Shown here: positions 48,465 through 56,634 of the stretch, one piece after another
How positions within the stretch are numbered: the first letter of the stretch is position 1
Layout: every line of letters starts with the position of its first letter
NCBI RefSeq assembly: GCF_014640335.1
Contig: NZ_BMGT01000003.1
Location: 107,149 to 171,148, forward strand
Source: Edaphobacter dinghuensis
GTDB lineage: Bacteria; Acidobacteriota; Terriglobia; Terriglobales; Acidobacteriaceae
Reading direction: 5' to 3'
DNA length: 64,000 bases
The notes under the pieces: generated by a model
What the model was told of the DNA's origin: nothing
Seen by the model: the letters and a program-made list of their open reading frames with translations, nothing else
Database searches by the model: none
Program-made: the position numbers and the translations under genes

Positions 48465-48485
48465 CGCTTGCAGGTGCTGCAAGTG
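48465..48485. promoter_or_regulatory. Palindrome in the lon upstream region
   Basis: CTTGCAG (48467-48473) and CTGCAAG (48477-48483) are a perfect 7-bp inverted repeat around GTG, with outer C and G also matching. It lies about 150 bases before the lon start in a 260-base gap (48376-48635) with no other gene. Operator or transcript hairpin are both possible. Confidence 0.4.
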
Positions 48486-48635
48486 GATGGAAATCCGCAA
48501 CTCTCTCATGAATAAAGCTGCTACGCCGATGACGGAGAGAGGTCAGACGGCGTCTTACAGGGCAGAGATGTCGGGTTGCGACCAGATTAATACTTGCTGC
48601 ATCCAATAGCTGGTAATCTGATAGAGGGGCACTCA

Positions 48636-51086
48636 ATGTCAAATGATTTCGTAAGTGTGATTCAACCGAAGGCATCCAAAAACGGGGAAACCGTTGGGGA
48701 ACAGATCGTAGCCAAGAGCCCTGTCCCGGTTCTTCCTGTCCGGGATACCGTGCTCTTCCCTCACGCCGTTCTTCCTCTGACGGTTGGCCGCGAAAGCTCC
48801 ATCCAGCTCATCCAGTCGCTCGGCGAAGAGAAGACCATCCTTGTGGTGGCCCAGCGCGACGCGCGTCAGGACACGCCGCAACCCGCCGACTTATATGCCA
48901 TTGGTACTCGCGCGACCGTCCATAAGGTCGTCAAAATGCCCAACCAGAGCCTCTTCGTCTTCACCGAAGGAAACGAGCGTGTGCATCTGGGTGAGTTCTC
49001 GCAGCTGACTCCTTTCATGATGGCCGAGGCAGAGACGATCGAAGAGATCGAGCCCGCAACCTCTCCTGAGGCCGAGGCACTGCAGCGCAATGTGGTCAGC
49101 CAGTTCCAGTCCATTGTGACCTCGTCGCCTACGCTGTCGGACGATCTCCAGACCATCGCCATCAATATCGAGGAGCCGGGCCGTCTGGCCGACTTTATCG
49201 CTTCATCCCTGCCATTTCTCACCACGACGGACAAGCAGGAGCTGCTCGAAACTCCGGATGTCTCGGCACGTTTGGAGCGCATTAACAAGCATCTTGCCAA
49301 GGAGCTTGAGGTTCAGCAGCTCCGCAACAAGATCCAGAGCGAGGTGCAGGATTCCGTCCAGCAGTCGCAGCGCGACTACTACCTGCGCGAGCAGATGAAG
49401 GCCATTCAGAAGGAGTTGGGCGATCTCGACGACTCGCAGAAGGACATCGCCGAGCTGAAAGAGAAGATCGAAAACGCCGGGATGCCCGACGAGGTCAAGA
49501 AAGATGCCCTCAAGGAACTTAGCCGCCTCAGCCGCATGAACGCCATGGCTGCCGATTACGGTCTCACTCGCAACTATGTGGAGTGGCTGGCTGTGCTGCC
49601 GTGGGCAAAGAGTTCGGCCAGCGAGATCGATATCGCCAAGGCGAAGGAGATTCTCGATGCGGACCACTACGGCTTGCAGAAGGTGAAGGACCGCATTCTG
49701 GACTATCTCTCTGTCCGTCGTTTGAAGCCGGACATGAAAGGGCCGATCCTATGCTTTGTCGGGCCTCCGGGTGTGGGTAAAACCTCGCTTGGGCGTTCGA
49801 TTGCCAAGTCGCTGGGGCGCAAGTTCTCGCGCATCTCGCTGGGCGGTATGCATGACGAGGCGGAGATCCGTGGCCATCGCCGTACCTATATCGGTGCGCT
49901 GCCTGGCCAGATCATCCAGAACCTGAAGCGCGTCGAGACGAACGACCCTGTCTTTATGCTCGACGAGATCGACAAGCTGGGCCGCGACTTCCGTGGCGAT
50001 CCCGCCAGCGCGCTGCTTGAGACGTTAGACCCGGAACAAAACAACACGTTCCGCGACAACTATCTCGACCAGCCGTTCGATCTCTCGAAGGTGCTCTTTA
50101 TCTGCACGGCTAACCAGCTCGATACCGTTCCTGCGCCGTTGCTGGACCGCATGGAGATCATCGAGCTGACCGGCTATACCGAGGAGGAGAAGGTCAACAT
50201 CGCTGAGCGTTACTTGATTCCGCGCCAGATCAAGGAGAACGGTATCGATCCGGCAATGGTCGAGTTCCCAACGCCAAGCGTGCACCTGATCGCGCGTCAC
50301 TACACGCGCGAGGCAGGCGTCCGCAAGCTCGAACAGCTGATCGGAACGGTCTGCCGCAAGGTGGCCCGTCGTGTGGCCGAAGGCAAGACGGACAAGGTCG
50401 TCATTACGCCCGAGACGGTGCACGAGTTTCTTGGCGGCATCAAGGTTCGTGTCGATACTGAGATCGCCGAGCGCACGAAGCGCCCCGGCGTCGCAGTCGG
50501 CCTTGCCTGGACGCCCGCTGGAGGCGATGTGCTCTTCATCGAAGCCAACCGTATGAAAGGTAAAGGCGGCTTCACTATCACCGGCCAGATTGGTGATGTG
50601 ATGAAGGAGAGCATGCAGGCCGCACTCACGTGGGTCCGTTCTAACGCGGCATCCTTTGGGCTCGACGAGGACTTTACCAAGGACGCCGACCTGCACATCC
50701 ATGTGCCTGCCGGAGCTATCCCCAAAGATGGCCCCTCTGCGGGCGTAACCATGGCGACGGCGCTGGTCAGCCTGCTGACGAATACTCCGATCCATCCGCT
50801 TACGGCGATGACCGGGGAGATTACTCTCAGCGGCAACGTCCTTCCGGTTGGAGGCATCAAGGAGAAGTTCCTCGCTGCCAAACGTGCCGGTGTCCGTGAC
50901 GTCATTATGCCTACGGAGTGCAAACAGCAGGTGGACGAGGACCTCACGCCCGACCAGATCGAGGGGGTCACCATCCACTACGCCTCGCACATCGAAGACG
51001 TATTGGCCGTGGCTCTGCCTCATACCAAGCGCGAGGCGGTCCACGACGAGCAGGTACGGGAAGAGGTCTTGCAGGCAGCCGTCTAA
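48636..51086 (+). CDS. lon: ATP-dependent protease Lon
   Basis: 816 residues. The N-terminal substrate domain ([20 protein letters not shown]) and a long coiled coil ([20 protein letters not shown]) precede the AAA+ domain with Walker [21 protein letters not shown], Walker [12 protein letters not shown] and [20 protein letters not shown]. The protease domain has catalytic Ser in [17 protein letters not shown] and Lys in [15 protein letters not shown]. It degrades misfolded and regulatory proteins. GAGGGG six bases ahead of the ATG at 48636 supports the start. A TTG at 48594 is unlikely. Confidence 0.97.
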   Translation: MSNDFVSVIQPKASKNGETVGEQIVAKSPVPVLPVRDTVLFPHAVLPLTVGRESSIQLIQSLGEEKTILVVAQRDARQDTPQPADLYAIGTRATVHKVVKMPNQSLFVFTEGNERVHLGEFSQLTPFMMAEAETIEEIEPATSPEAEALQRNVVSQFQSIVTSSPTLSDDLQTIAINIEEPGRLADFIASSLPFLTTTDKQELLETPDVSARLERINKHLAKELEVQQLRNKIQSEVQDSVQQSQRDYYLREQMKAIQKELGDLDDSQKDIAELKEKIENAGMPDEVKKDALKELSRLSRMNAMAADYGLTRNYVEWLAVLPWAKSSASEIDIAKAKEILDADHYGLQKVKDRILDYLSVRRLKPDMKGPILCFVGPPGVGKTSLGRSIAKSLGRKFSRISLGGMHDEAEIRGHRRTYIGALPGQIIQNLKRVETNDPVFMLDEIDKLGRDFRGDPASALLETLDPEQNNTFRDNYLDQPFDLSKVLFICTANQLDTVPAPLLDRMEIIELTGYTEEEKVNIAERYLIPRQIKENGIDPAMVEFPTPSVHLIARHYTREAGVRKLEQLIGTVCRKVARRVAEGKTDKVVITPETVHEFLGGIKVRVDTEIAERTKRPGVAVGLAWTPAGGDVLFIEANRMKGKGGFTITGQIGDVMKESMQAALTWVRSNAASFGLDEDFTKDADLHIHVPAGAIPKDGPSAGVTMATALVSLLTNTPIHPLTAMTGEITLSGNVLPVGGIKEKFLAAKRAGVRDVIMPTECKQQVDEDLTPDQIEGVTIHYASHIEDVLAVALPHTKREAVHDEQVREEVLQAAV

Positions 51087-51111
51087 GCCGGTCTTGCAGT
51101 CCTATCAATAG

Positions 51112-51144
51112 AGCGGCTCCTCAAAAAAGGGGCCGCTTTTCTTT
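51112..51144 (+). terminator. Rho-independent terminator of lon
   Basis: AGCGGCTCC (51112-51120) pairs with GGGGCCGCT (51129-51137), with one T-G pair and a loop rich in A, and is followed by TTTCTTT. It lies 25 bases after the lon stop codon. Confidence 0.85.
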
Positions 51145-51163
51145 CGCAAAAGGAGAAGGCTTC

Positions 51164-51715
51164 ATGATGACAATTGGCCATTCCACGCTGCCGCTTGAGG
51201 TCTTCCTTCAGGCGCTTCTGGACAATGGCTGCCGCCTGCTGATTGATGTCAGAAGCATCCCTCGCTCCCGCCACAACCCGCAGTTCGAGCAACCTAATCT
51301 CTTTGCAGCGCTCGAGGGCGCCGGTATTGCTCCGGTCTGGAGAAAGGCCCTCGGAGGTCGTCGCAGCACGCGTAAAGACAGCATCAACCGGGGCTGGCGT
51401 AACGAGAGCTTTCGTGGATATGCCGACTATATGCAGACCCCAGAGTTCTCCGCGCAGATTGACTGGCTGATGGCTCTCCCCAACCTGGACGCAACCGCTG
51501 TTATGTGTGCCGAAGCCGTCCCCTGGCGCTGCCATCGTTCCCTTATCGGCGATGCCGTGCTCGCGCGTGGCGGCGTGGTGGAAGACATCTTCGTCCCTGC
51601 CACAGGCAGCAGCTTTCGCAAGCCGCACGAGCTTACGAAGTTTGCCCGCATCGAAGGCAGCCGTCTCTGGTACCCCTCGCCCGAAGAGGAGGCCAGTCCG
51701 CAGCTCTTCGACTAA
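51164..51715 (+). CDS. DUF488 family protein
   Basis: 183 residues. TIGHSTLPLEVFLQALLDNG, LIDVRSIPRSRHNPQFE and VMCAEAVPWRCHRSLIGDA contain the family hallmarks, including the CxExxxxxCHR motif. The cysteine pair suggests a redox or metal role, but the function of DUF488 is not established. The start is fixed by AGGAGAAGG just ahead of two adjacent ATG codons. A longer frame running back into lon is not credible. Confidence 0.9.
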   Translation: MMTIGHSTLPLEVFLQALLDNGCRLLIDVRSIPRSRHNPQFEQPNLFAALEGAGIAPVWRKALGGRRSTRKDSINRGWRNESFRGYADYMQTPEFSAQIDWLMALPNLDATAVMCAEAVPWRCHRSLIGDAVLARGGVVEDIFVPATGSSFRKPHELTKFARIEGSRLWYPSPEEEASPQLFD

Positions 51716-51741
51716 AGAGAGCAGCGCGATATCCTACCCAC

Positions 51742-52008
51742 ATGCGCGTCAACGTGCTCTACTTCGGTATCTTGAAAGACCTCTTCGCCAGCGAGCGCAA
51801 TTCAGTCGACCTTCCCGAGGGGGCAACGGTTGATGTTCTTCTCAGCCTTTTACGCGGCCAAACGTCTAAGCAGAGCGAGGCATGGAGGACGCTAGCGGTG
51901 GCTGTCAATCGAGAATATGCGACTCTCTCGACCGTTCTGCGAGAAGGCGACGAGATCGCCCTGCTGCCTCCGGTCAGCGGCGGCGCGCAGGGCAGGTGCG
52001 GCGCATGA
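51742..52008 (+). CDS. moaD: MoaD-like molybdopterin synthase small subunit with C-terminal tail
   Basis: 88 residues with the beta-grasp fold of MoaD: VNVLYFGILKDLFASERNSV, LAVAVNREYATLSTVLREGD and EIALLPPVSGG. The family normally ends at that Gly-Gly, whose C-terminus becomes a thiocarboxylate. Here seven further residues (AQGRCGA) follow before the stop. Either the tail is removed by a protease or this copy is altered. The stop overlaps the moaE start (ATGA), the standard moaD-moaE arrangement, which argues for function. Confidence 0.88.
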   Translation: MRVNVLYFGILKDLFASERNSVDLPEGATVDVLLSLLRGQTSKQSEAWRTLAVAVNREYATLSTVLREGDEIALLPPVSGGAQGRCGA

Positions 52009-52457
52009 GAGTCGAGCTTGGCACGAACGTGATTCCCTCGGCTGAGGCGCTTGAAGAGATCAAGGCTGCCTCCGATGGTGCGGTCTGCATCTTCGACGGC
52101 ATCGTTCGCAATAACACCCGAGGTCGTCAAACCCTCTTCCTCGACTACGAAGCCTACGAAGAGATGGCGCTGAGTCAGATGCGCAGCCTTGCAGCTGAGG
52201 CGCTCAATAAGTTTTCTATCCGCGATGTAACCCTGCTTCACCGGCTCGGACGTCTTGAAGTAGGAGAGACCAGCGTTCTCATCGTCGTCGCCTCCGCCCA
52301 TCGCGCCGCGGCCTTCGACGCCTGCCGCTGGCTGATCGATACTCTCAAAAAGACCGTTCCCATCTGGAAGAAGGAGTATTTTGCCGATGGAGCCGTATGG
52401 GCCGCGGGCGAGCCTTTTCCCGACGAGCTGGGTGTTGCAAAGGAGACGCGGGAATGA
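52005..52457 (+). CDS. moaE: Molybdopterin synthase large subunit MoaE
   Basis: 150 residues. GAVCIFDGIVRNNTRGRQTL corresponds to the MoaE GRVRxxxxGxxV region. LLHRLGRLEVGETSVLIVVA, AHRAAAFDACRWLIDTLKKT and VPIWKKEYFADGAVW are the conserved active-site stretches including the catalytic Lys residues. With MoaD it converts precursor Z (cPMP) to molybdopterin. It overlaps both neighbours by four bases. No other molybdenum-cofactor gene except a possible MoeB at 35.2-36.3 kb is in the window. Confidence 0.94.
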   Translation: MRVELGTNVIPSAEALEEIKAASDGAVCIFDGIVRNNTRGRQTLFLDYEAYEEMALSQMRSLAAEALNKFSIRDVTLLHRLGRLEVGETSVLIVVASAHRAAAFDACRWLIDTLKKTVPIWKKEYFADGAVWAAGEPFPDELGVAKETRE

Positions 52458-53383
52458 AGATTACCGCCGTTGCTCTCGTTGCTGCACTGTGGTTCCAGGC
52501 TCCTATTGAGCGTCGTCCGCCTCCGCAGCAGGTGCCCACCATCAAGGTCGAGACTCGCCTCGTCAACGTGGCCGTCAATGTCACCGACGCTCACGGAGCG
52601 CCCGTTCCCGGACTCACTCAAAGCGACTTCCAGATCAGTGAAGACAATCACCCGCAAAAGATAGCCTTCTTCGAGAAAGAGTCCACCACGCCGCTTTCCA
52701 TCGTCCTCGCCATCGACACCAGTGAGAGCGTCTTCAACAATGAGCGCCTTGAAAAAGAGGCGGCCAAGCACTTCATCAATGCACTGCTGCGTGATCAGGA
52801 TGAGCTCGACCTCATGGATTTCTCCGATACTGTTCGTGAGATCGTCTCCTTCACGAACCAGAAAAAGCAGATCGAGCACGGGCTCAACCAGCTTGAGCCT
52901 GGTGACGAGACCGTCTTATATGACGCCATCTATCTGGCCTCGCAACGGCTCTCCCAGACCCGTCAGGATGCGGGCCGCCGCCGTGTGCTGGTGCTCATCA
53001 CAGATGGCGTCGACACTAAAGACACTCGCTACGAGCAGGCTTTAGAGCAGGCCCAGCGTGCCGGAGCCATGATCTACTCGCTTATCATCGTCCCGGTTGA
53101 GGCCGATGCGGGGCGCAACACCGGCGGCGAACATGCCCTTATTCAGATGTCCGAGGACACAGGCGGAAAGTACTACTACGTCGAAGATCCCAAAGACCTT
53201 GATGCGGACTTCACGCACATCTCCGACGATCTCCGTACGCAGTATGTTCTCGGCTACTATGCTCCGCAGGGCATACGCCACGAGCAGTCGTTGCGCACGA
53301 TCGGCGTGCAGATGACCGATCCCTCGCTGCGGGGCAAATATTCCTTGCGCTATCGCACCGGGTACTATTCCGATGCGCGTTAG
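52454..53383 (+). CDS. Acidobacterial-type VWA domain protein
   Basis: 309 residues. A short hydrophobic N-terminus (ITAVALVAALWFQA) probably directs secretion. VETRLVNVAVNVTDAHGAPV, then PGLTQSDFQISEDNHPQKIA is the leader found in the VWFA-related family described from Acidobacteria. The VWA domain has the MIDAS region LAIDTSESV and LITDGVDTKDTRY, ending with VLGYYAP and YSLRYRTGYY. Role unknown, presumably adhesion or complex assembly outside the cytoplasm. It overlaps moaE by four bases, which looks like an operon of convenience. Confidence 0.88.
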   Translation: MKITAVALVAALWFQAPIERRPPPQQVPTIKVETRLVNVAVNVTDAHGAPVPGLTQSDFQISEDNHPQKIAFFEKESTTPLSIVLAIDTSESVFNNERLEKEAAKHFINALLRDQDELDLMDFSDTVREIVSFTNQKKQIEHGLNQLEPGDETVLYDAIYLASQRLSQTRQDAGRRRVLVLITDGVDTKDTRYEQALEQAQRAGAMIYSLIIVPVEADAGRNTGGEHALIQMSEDTGGKYYYVEDPKDLDADFTHISDDLRTQYVLGYYAPQGIRHEQSLRTIGVQMTDPSLRGKYSLRYRTGYYSDAR

Positions 53384-53414
53384 TCTTATGAGTAAGAAGA
53401 CTGAGAGGTAGCTA

Positions 53415-54296
53415 GTGACCAAATTTGAATTTGCCCATACTGCCGACGGAATCGCGCGCCAAGCCGGAGCCCTGCTCCGCAAGTTCTACGAAAAGGGTGT
53501 CTCTACCGAATACAAGGGAGACGTCGACATCGTTACCGAAGCCGACCGTGCCAGCGAGCAGCTCATCCGCGAAAAGCTGAAGGCAGCCTTTCCCACCCAC
53601 GGGGTCTATGGTGAAGAGGGAACTCGGGACCAGATGGAGAGCGAGTACCGCTGGTATGTCGATCCGCTCGACGGCACCACGAACTTCGCCCATGGCTTTC
53701 CGGCCTTTTGTGTTGTCCTTGGCCTGGAGCACCGCCCTCCCGGACTCGCGCCTGATGCCGATGGCGAGATCGTCGCCGGCGTCGTGTACGATCCTCTGCG
53801 CAATGAGATGTTCTCCGCTGAGCGCGGAAAGGGAGCATTCCTCAATGGCCGTGCCATCCACGTCTCCAAGACAAAGACGCTGCAGGAGTCCCTTACGGCA
53901 ACCGGATTTCCCAGCCGCAAGCGTCATGCCAGCCCGAACATTCACTTCTATCAGGAGTTCACGCTGCGCTCTCACGGTGTCCGCCGTGCCGGTTCCGCCG
54001 CGCTTGACCTTGCGTACGTCGCTTGTGGCCGTCTCGATGGCTTCTGGGAGTTCAATCTCAATCCCTGGGACACCTCTGCGGGAGTTCTTCTGGTGGCGGA
54101 GGCAGGCGGAACGGTGACGCACTTCGACGGCGGCAAGTTCACGCTCGACAGCCGCGAGGTTCTCGCCACCAATGGCCTGATTCTTCCGGAGATGAAGCAC
54201 CTTTTCGTCGAACTTTTTGCTGGTAGAGGGTTGGACCCCATCCCCACTCCGGCGGAGTTTGCCGCGAGGCGGGCCGAATCGCAAAACCAGGAGTAG
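53415..54296 (+). CDS. Inositol monophosphatase family protein
   Basis: 293 residues, GTG start. YKGDVDIVTEADRASEQLIR, GVYGEEGTRD, and the metal motif WYVDPLDGTTNFAHGFP are followed by GSAALDLAYVACGRLDGFWE and the second metal site PWDTSAGVLLVAEAGG. Members hydrolyse inositol phosphates, histidinol phosphate, PAP or fructose-1,6-bisphosphate with Mg2+; which one applies here cannot be read from sequence. Cytosolic. Confidence 0.93.
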   Translation: MTKFEFAHTADGIARQAGALLRKFYEKGVSTEYKGDVDIVTEADRASEQLIREKLKAAFPTHGVYGEEGTRDQMESEYRWYVDPLDGTTNFAHGFPAFCVVLGLEHRPPGLAPDADGEIVAGVVYDPLRNEMFSAERGKGAFLNGRAIHVSKTKTLQESLTATGFPSRKRHASPNIHFYQEFTLRSHGVRRAGSAALDLAYVACGRLDGFWEFNLNPWDTSAGVLLVAEAGGTVTHFDGGKFTLDSREVLATNGLILPEMKHLFVELFAGRGLDPIPTPAEFAARRAESQNQE

Positions 54297-54334
54297 AGGC
54301 TCTGAATCTGAAATCGGCCTAGAAAAGTCCTATA

Positions 54335-54376
54335 TTTGCGGCAAACTTCATTTGCAGCAGCGACGACAACTGCTGC
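54335..54376. promoter_or_regulatory. Inverted repeats upstream of the ferredoxin gene
   Basis: TTTGC-G-GCAAA at 54335-54345 and GCAGCAG (54354-54360) with CTGCTGC (54370-54376) are both perfect inverted repeats. They are followed by TAAAAT, a possible -10 element, about 65 bases ahead of the ferredoxin start. They are candidate operator sites. Confidence 0.35.
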
Positions 54377-54443
54377 TAAAATCGAGACACAAGCTCAGAC
54401 ACAACCAGTATTTTTCAAGTTGTACAAAGGGAGATTTAACGAG

Positions 54444-54704
54444 ATGGCTTATGTGATTGCGGAACCTTGTATCGGGACAAAGGACACGGCTTGCGTGGAC
54501 GCCTGCCCGGTGGACTGCATCCACCCGAAGAAGGATGAGAACGGCCACGCCGATTCCGATCAACTGTTTATCGATCCAGTCGAGTGCATCGACTGCGGCG
54601 CATGTGTTCCTGTTTGCCCAGTCTCTGCAATCTATGCAGGCGACGATCTGCCCGAGAAGTGGGTTGAGTACCAGGCCAAGAACGCCAGCCACTATGGCCG
54701 CTAG
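54444..54704 (+). CDS. FdxA-like ferredoxin
   Basis: 86 residues. CIGTKDTACVDACPVDCIHP and CIDCGACVPVCPVSAIY provide ligands for two clusters, with the spacing of the [3Fe-4S]/[4Fe-4S] FdxA-type ferredoxins. The C-terminal KWVEYQAKNASHYGR is also typical. It is a small soluble electron carrier. The start at 54444 follows AAGGGAGATTTAACG. A frame from 54336 would run through the regulatory region. Confidence 0.93.
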   Translation: MAYVIAEPCIGTKDTACVDACPVDCIHPKKDENGHADSDQLFIDPVECIDCGACVPVCPVSAIYAGDDLPEKWVEYQAKNASHYGR

Positions 54705-54726
54705 TTTCGCTGAAACAGCAAGCTAT

Positions 54727-54756
54727 AAAACGCGCAGCCAAACGGCTGCGCGTTTT
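54727..54756. terminator. Strong terminator after the ferredoxin gene
   Basis: AAAACGCGCAGCC (54727-54739) and GGCTGCGCGTTTT (54744-54756) form a perfect 13-bp stem with a four-base loop and built-in A/T ends, so it works on both strands. Confidence 0.92.
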
Positions 54757-54830
54757 GCATTGTGATTGTCTTTTCTTCAACTATCGCGCTGCGTAGCTTG
54801 CACTTCACTTCTTAAGACCCAGAGCAATAG

Positions 54831-55610
54831 ATGATACAGCGGCAAAGCGAGGCGATTGTTTTGCGGGCGTGGCCCTTTCAGGAGGCGGATCTGCTCGTCA
54901 GCCTTTTTACGCGCGAGCAGGGGCGTATTAAGGGAGTGGCTCGCCATGCCATGCGTTCCCGCCGCCGCTTCGGTGGAGCGCTCGAACCCATGACCCACGT
55001 TCGAGCTACCTATGCCGAACGACCCCGCCAGGAGCTTGTCCGTCTCGATGCCTTCGAGATCCTGTCTTCTCCTTTGAGCCGCCCTATCGACTACGCTCGC
55101 ACCGCTGCATTACAGCTTGTAGCGGAGGTCCTCGAAGAGGCTCTGCCTGAGCAGGCTGCCGAAGATGCAGTCTTTCGCCTGGCTCTCGCCGTTCTCGAGG
55201 AGATTCAGATCGGTAGAACCTCAATTCCTGTCATCTACTTCTCGCTTTGGATCAACCGGCTCATGGGCTGGATGCCCGAGCTTGGTCACTGCGTTGTGTG
55301 TGGTCTCGACCTGCGCGGCGGCACGGTCTGGTACTCGGCCACCAGCGACGGAGTTACCTGCTCTGATGATCGCCGCAACAGCAGCGTCGCCCTCTCTGCC
55401 GAGTCCGCATCCATTGCCGCCCGCATCTTCCGCGGTACCGTGCGCGATCTGGCAAAGGAGCAGTGGCAGAAGCAGCCATTGGTAAACCTCGAGCGGTTCG
55501 CCATCGACACCCTGGAACGTCACCTCGAACGCAAGCTGGTCAGTGCCCGGGCTTTGTTCCGGCTCGGCAAAAACCGCTTTGAATTTTCTTCTGAAAAAGA
55601 CTCCATTTAG
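54831..55610 (+). CDS. recO: DNA repair protein RecO
   Basis: 259 residues. The N-terminal OB fold (EAIVLRAWPFQEADLLVSLF, then TREQGRIKGVARHAMRSRRR) is followed by the helical domain with a zinc-binding CVVCG. The second half of the zinc site reads GVTCSDD, so one usual Cys is replaced. RecO loads RecA onto SSB-coated DNA together with RecR. The gene is followed by glyQ after 33 bases, an order common in bacteria. Confidence 0.93.
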   Translation: MIQRQSEAIVLRAWPFQEADLLVSLFTREQGRIKGVARHAMRSRRRFGGALEPMTHVRATYAERPRQELVRLDAFEILSSPLSRPIDYARTAALQLVAEVLEEALPEQAAEDAVFRLALAVLEEIQIGRTSIPVIYFSLWINRLMGWMPELGHCVVCGLDLRGGTVWYSATSDGVTCSDDRRNSSVALSAESASIAARIFRGTVRDLAKEQWQKQPLVNLERFAIDTLERHLERKLVSARALFRLGKNRFEFSSEKDSI

Positions 55611-55643
55611 AATCGGTTAACTACGCGAACAGAAAAGAGACTC

Positions 55644-56594
55644 ATGCAGGCGACAGGCAAGAAGAAGGCAGCGCTCACATTTCAGGAGCTTTTATTCACC
55701 CTGCAACGGTTCTGGGCCGACCAGGGCTGCGTGTTGCAACAGCCCTATGATGTTGAGGTCGGTGCAGGAACCATGTCTCCCGATACCTTTCTGCGCGTGC
55801 TCGGTCCCAAGCCCGTCCGCATTGCCTATGCGCAGCCTTCGCGCCGCCCTGCCGATGGCCGCTACGGCGAAAATCCCAATCGCCTCTTTCGTCACACTCA
55901 ATTGCAGGTCATCCTCAAACCGCCGCCGGTTCGCATTCAAGAGCTGTATTTGGAGTCACTTACGGCTATCGGTATCGATCTGCGCGAGCACGATATCAAG
56001 TTTGAAGAAGACAACTGGGAGTGGCCTGTAGGAGGAGCATGGGGTGTCGGCTGGCAGGTGATGCTCGACGGCCTTGAGATTACCCAGTTCACCTATTTTC
56101 AGCAGTGCGGAGGCATGGACCTCGATCCGATCTGCGGCGAGATCACGTATGGATTGGAGCGAATCGCCGGTTTCCTTCAGGATGTGGACTCCATCTATGA
56201 CATCGTCTGGGCCGTGGAACCTGATACAGGCCGCAAGGTCACTTACGGCGAGATGCGTCTTGCCGAAGAGGAGCAATTCTCTGCCTACAGCTTTGACTAT
56301 GCCGATGTCAGCAAGCTTTGGGAGCACCTGAATCTCTACGAGTCCGAGTGTCTGAGCCTGCTGAATCAGGCCAAAAACTTTGAAAAGATGGACTCGCTTG
56401 AATTGAAGCGGTTCCCTGTGCTCGGAGCCTACGAGCTGGCACTGAAGTGCTCGCATGTCTTCAACTTACTGGATGCGCGCGGAGCCATCTCTGTTACCGA
56501 GCGCGTGGGCGTGATGGCCCGGATCAGGACGCTGGTAGTCGGTGTGGCCAGGATCTACGCCGCTCAGGGGCAGCTTTTAGAGTCAGCAGTCTAG
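55644..56594 (+). CDS. glyQ: Glycine-tRNA ligase alpha subunit
   Basis: 316 residues. [20 protein letters not shown] and [20 protein letters not shown] open the class II catalytic domain. [20 protein letters not shown] and [20 protein letters not shown] are invariant GlyQ stretches. It activates glycine and works only with the beta subunit encoded downstream. Forty bases separate the two genes. Confidence 0.97.
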   Translation: MQATGKKKAALTFQELLFTLQRFWADQGCVLQQPYDVEVGAGTMSPDTFLRVLGPKPVRIAYAQPSRRPADGRYGENPNRLFRHTQLQVILKPPPVRIQELYLESLTAIGIDLREHDIKFEEDNWEWPVGGAWGVGWQVMLDGLEITQFTYFQQCGGMDLDPICGEITYGLERIAGFLQDVDSIYDIVWAVEPDTGRKVTYGEMRLAEEEQFSAYSFDYADVSKLWEHLNLYESECLSLLNQAKNFEKMDSLELKRFPVLGAYELALKCSHVFNLLDARGAISVTERVGVMARIRTLVVGVARIYAAQGQLLESAV

Positions 56595-56634
56595 CGAATT
56601 ATTTACTGGAATTATTGAAAGCGTAAGGAAGGTT

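Noticed and set aside
51964-52008. Frameshift as the explanation of the MoaD tail
   Set aside because: The stop codon forms the normal ATGA overlap with moaE and the preceding frame is uninterrupted, so a sequencing frameshift is not needed. The tail is reported as real.
52013-52036. Second sigma-54-like box TGGCACGAACG at the start of moaE
   Set aside because: It lies inside coding sequence and lacks the TTGC element at the right spacing.
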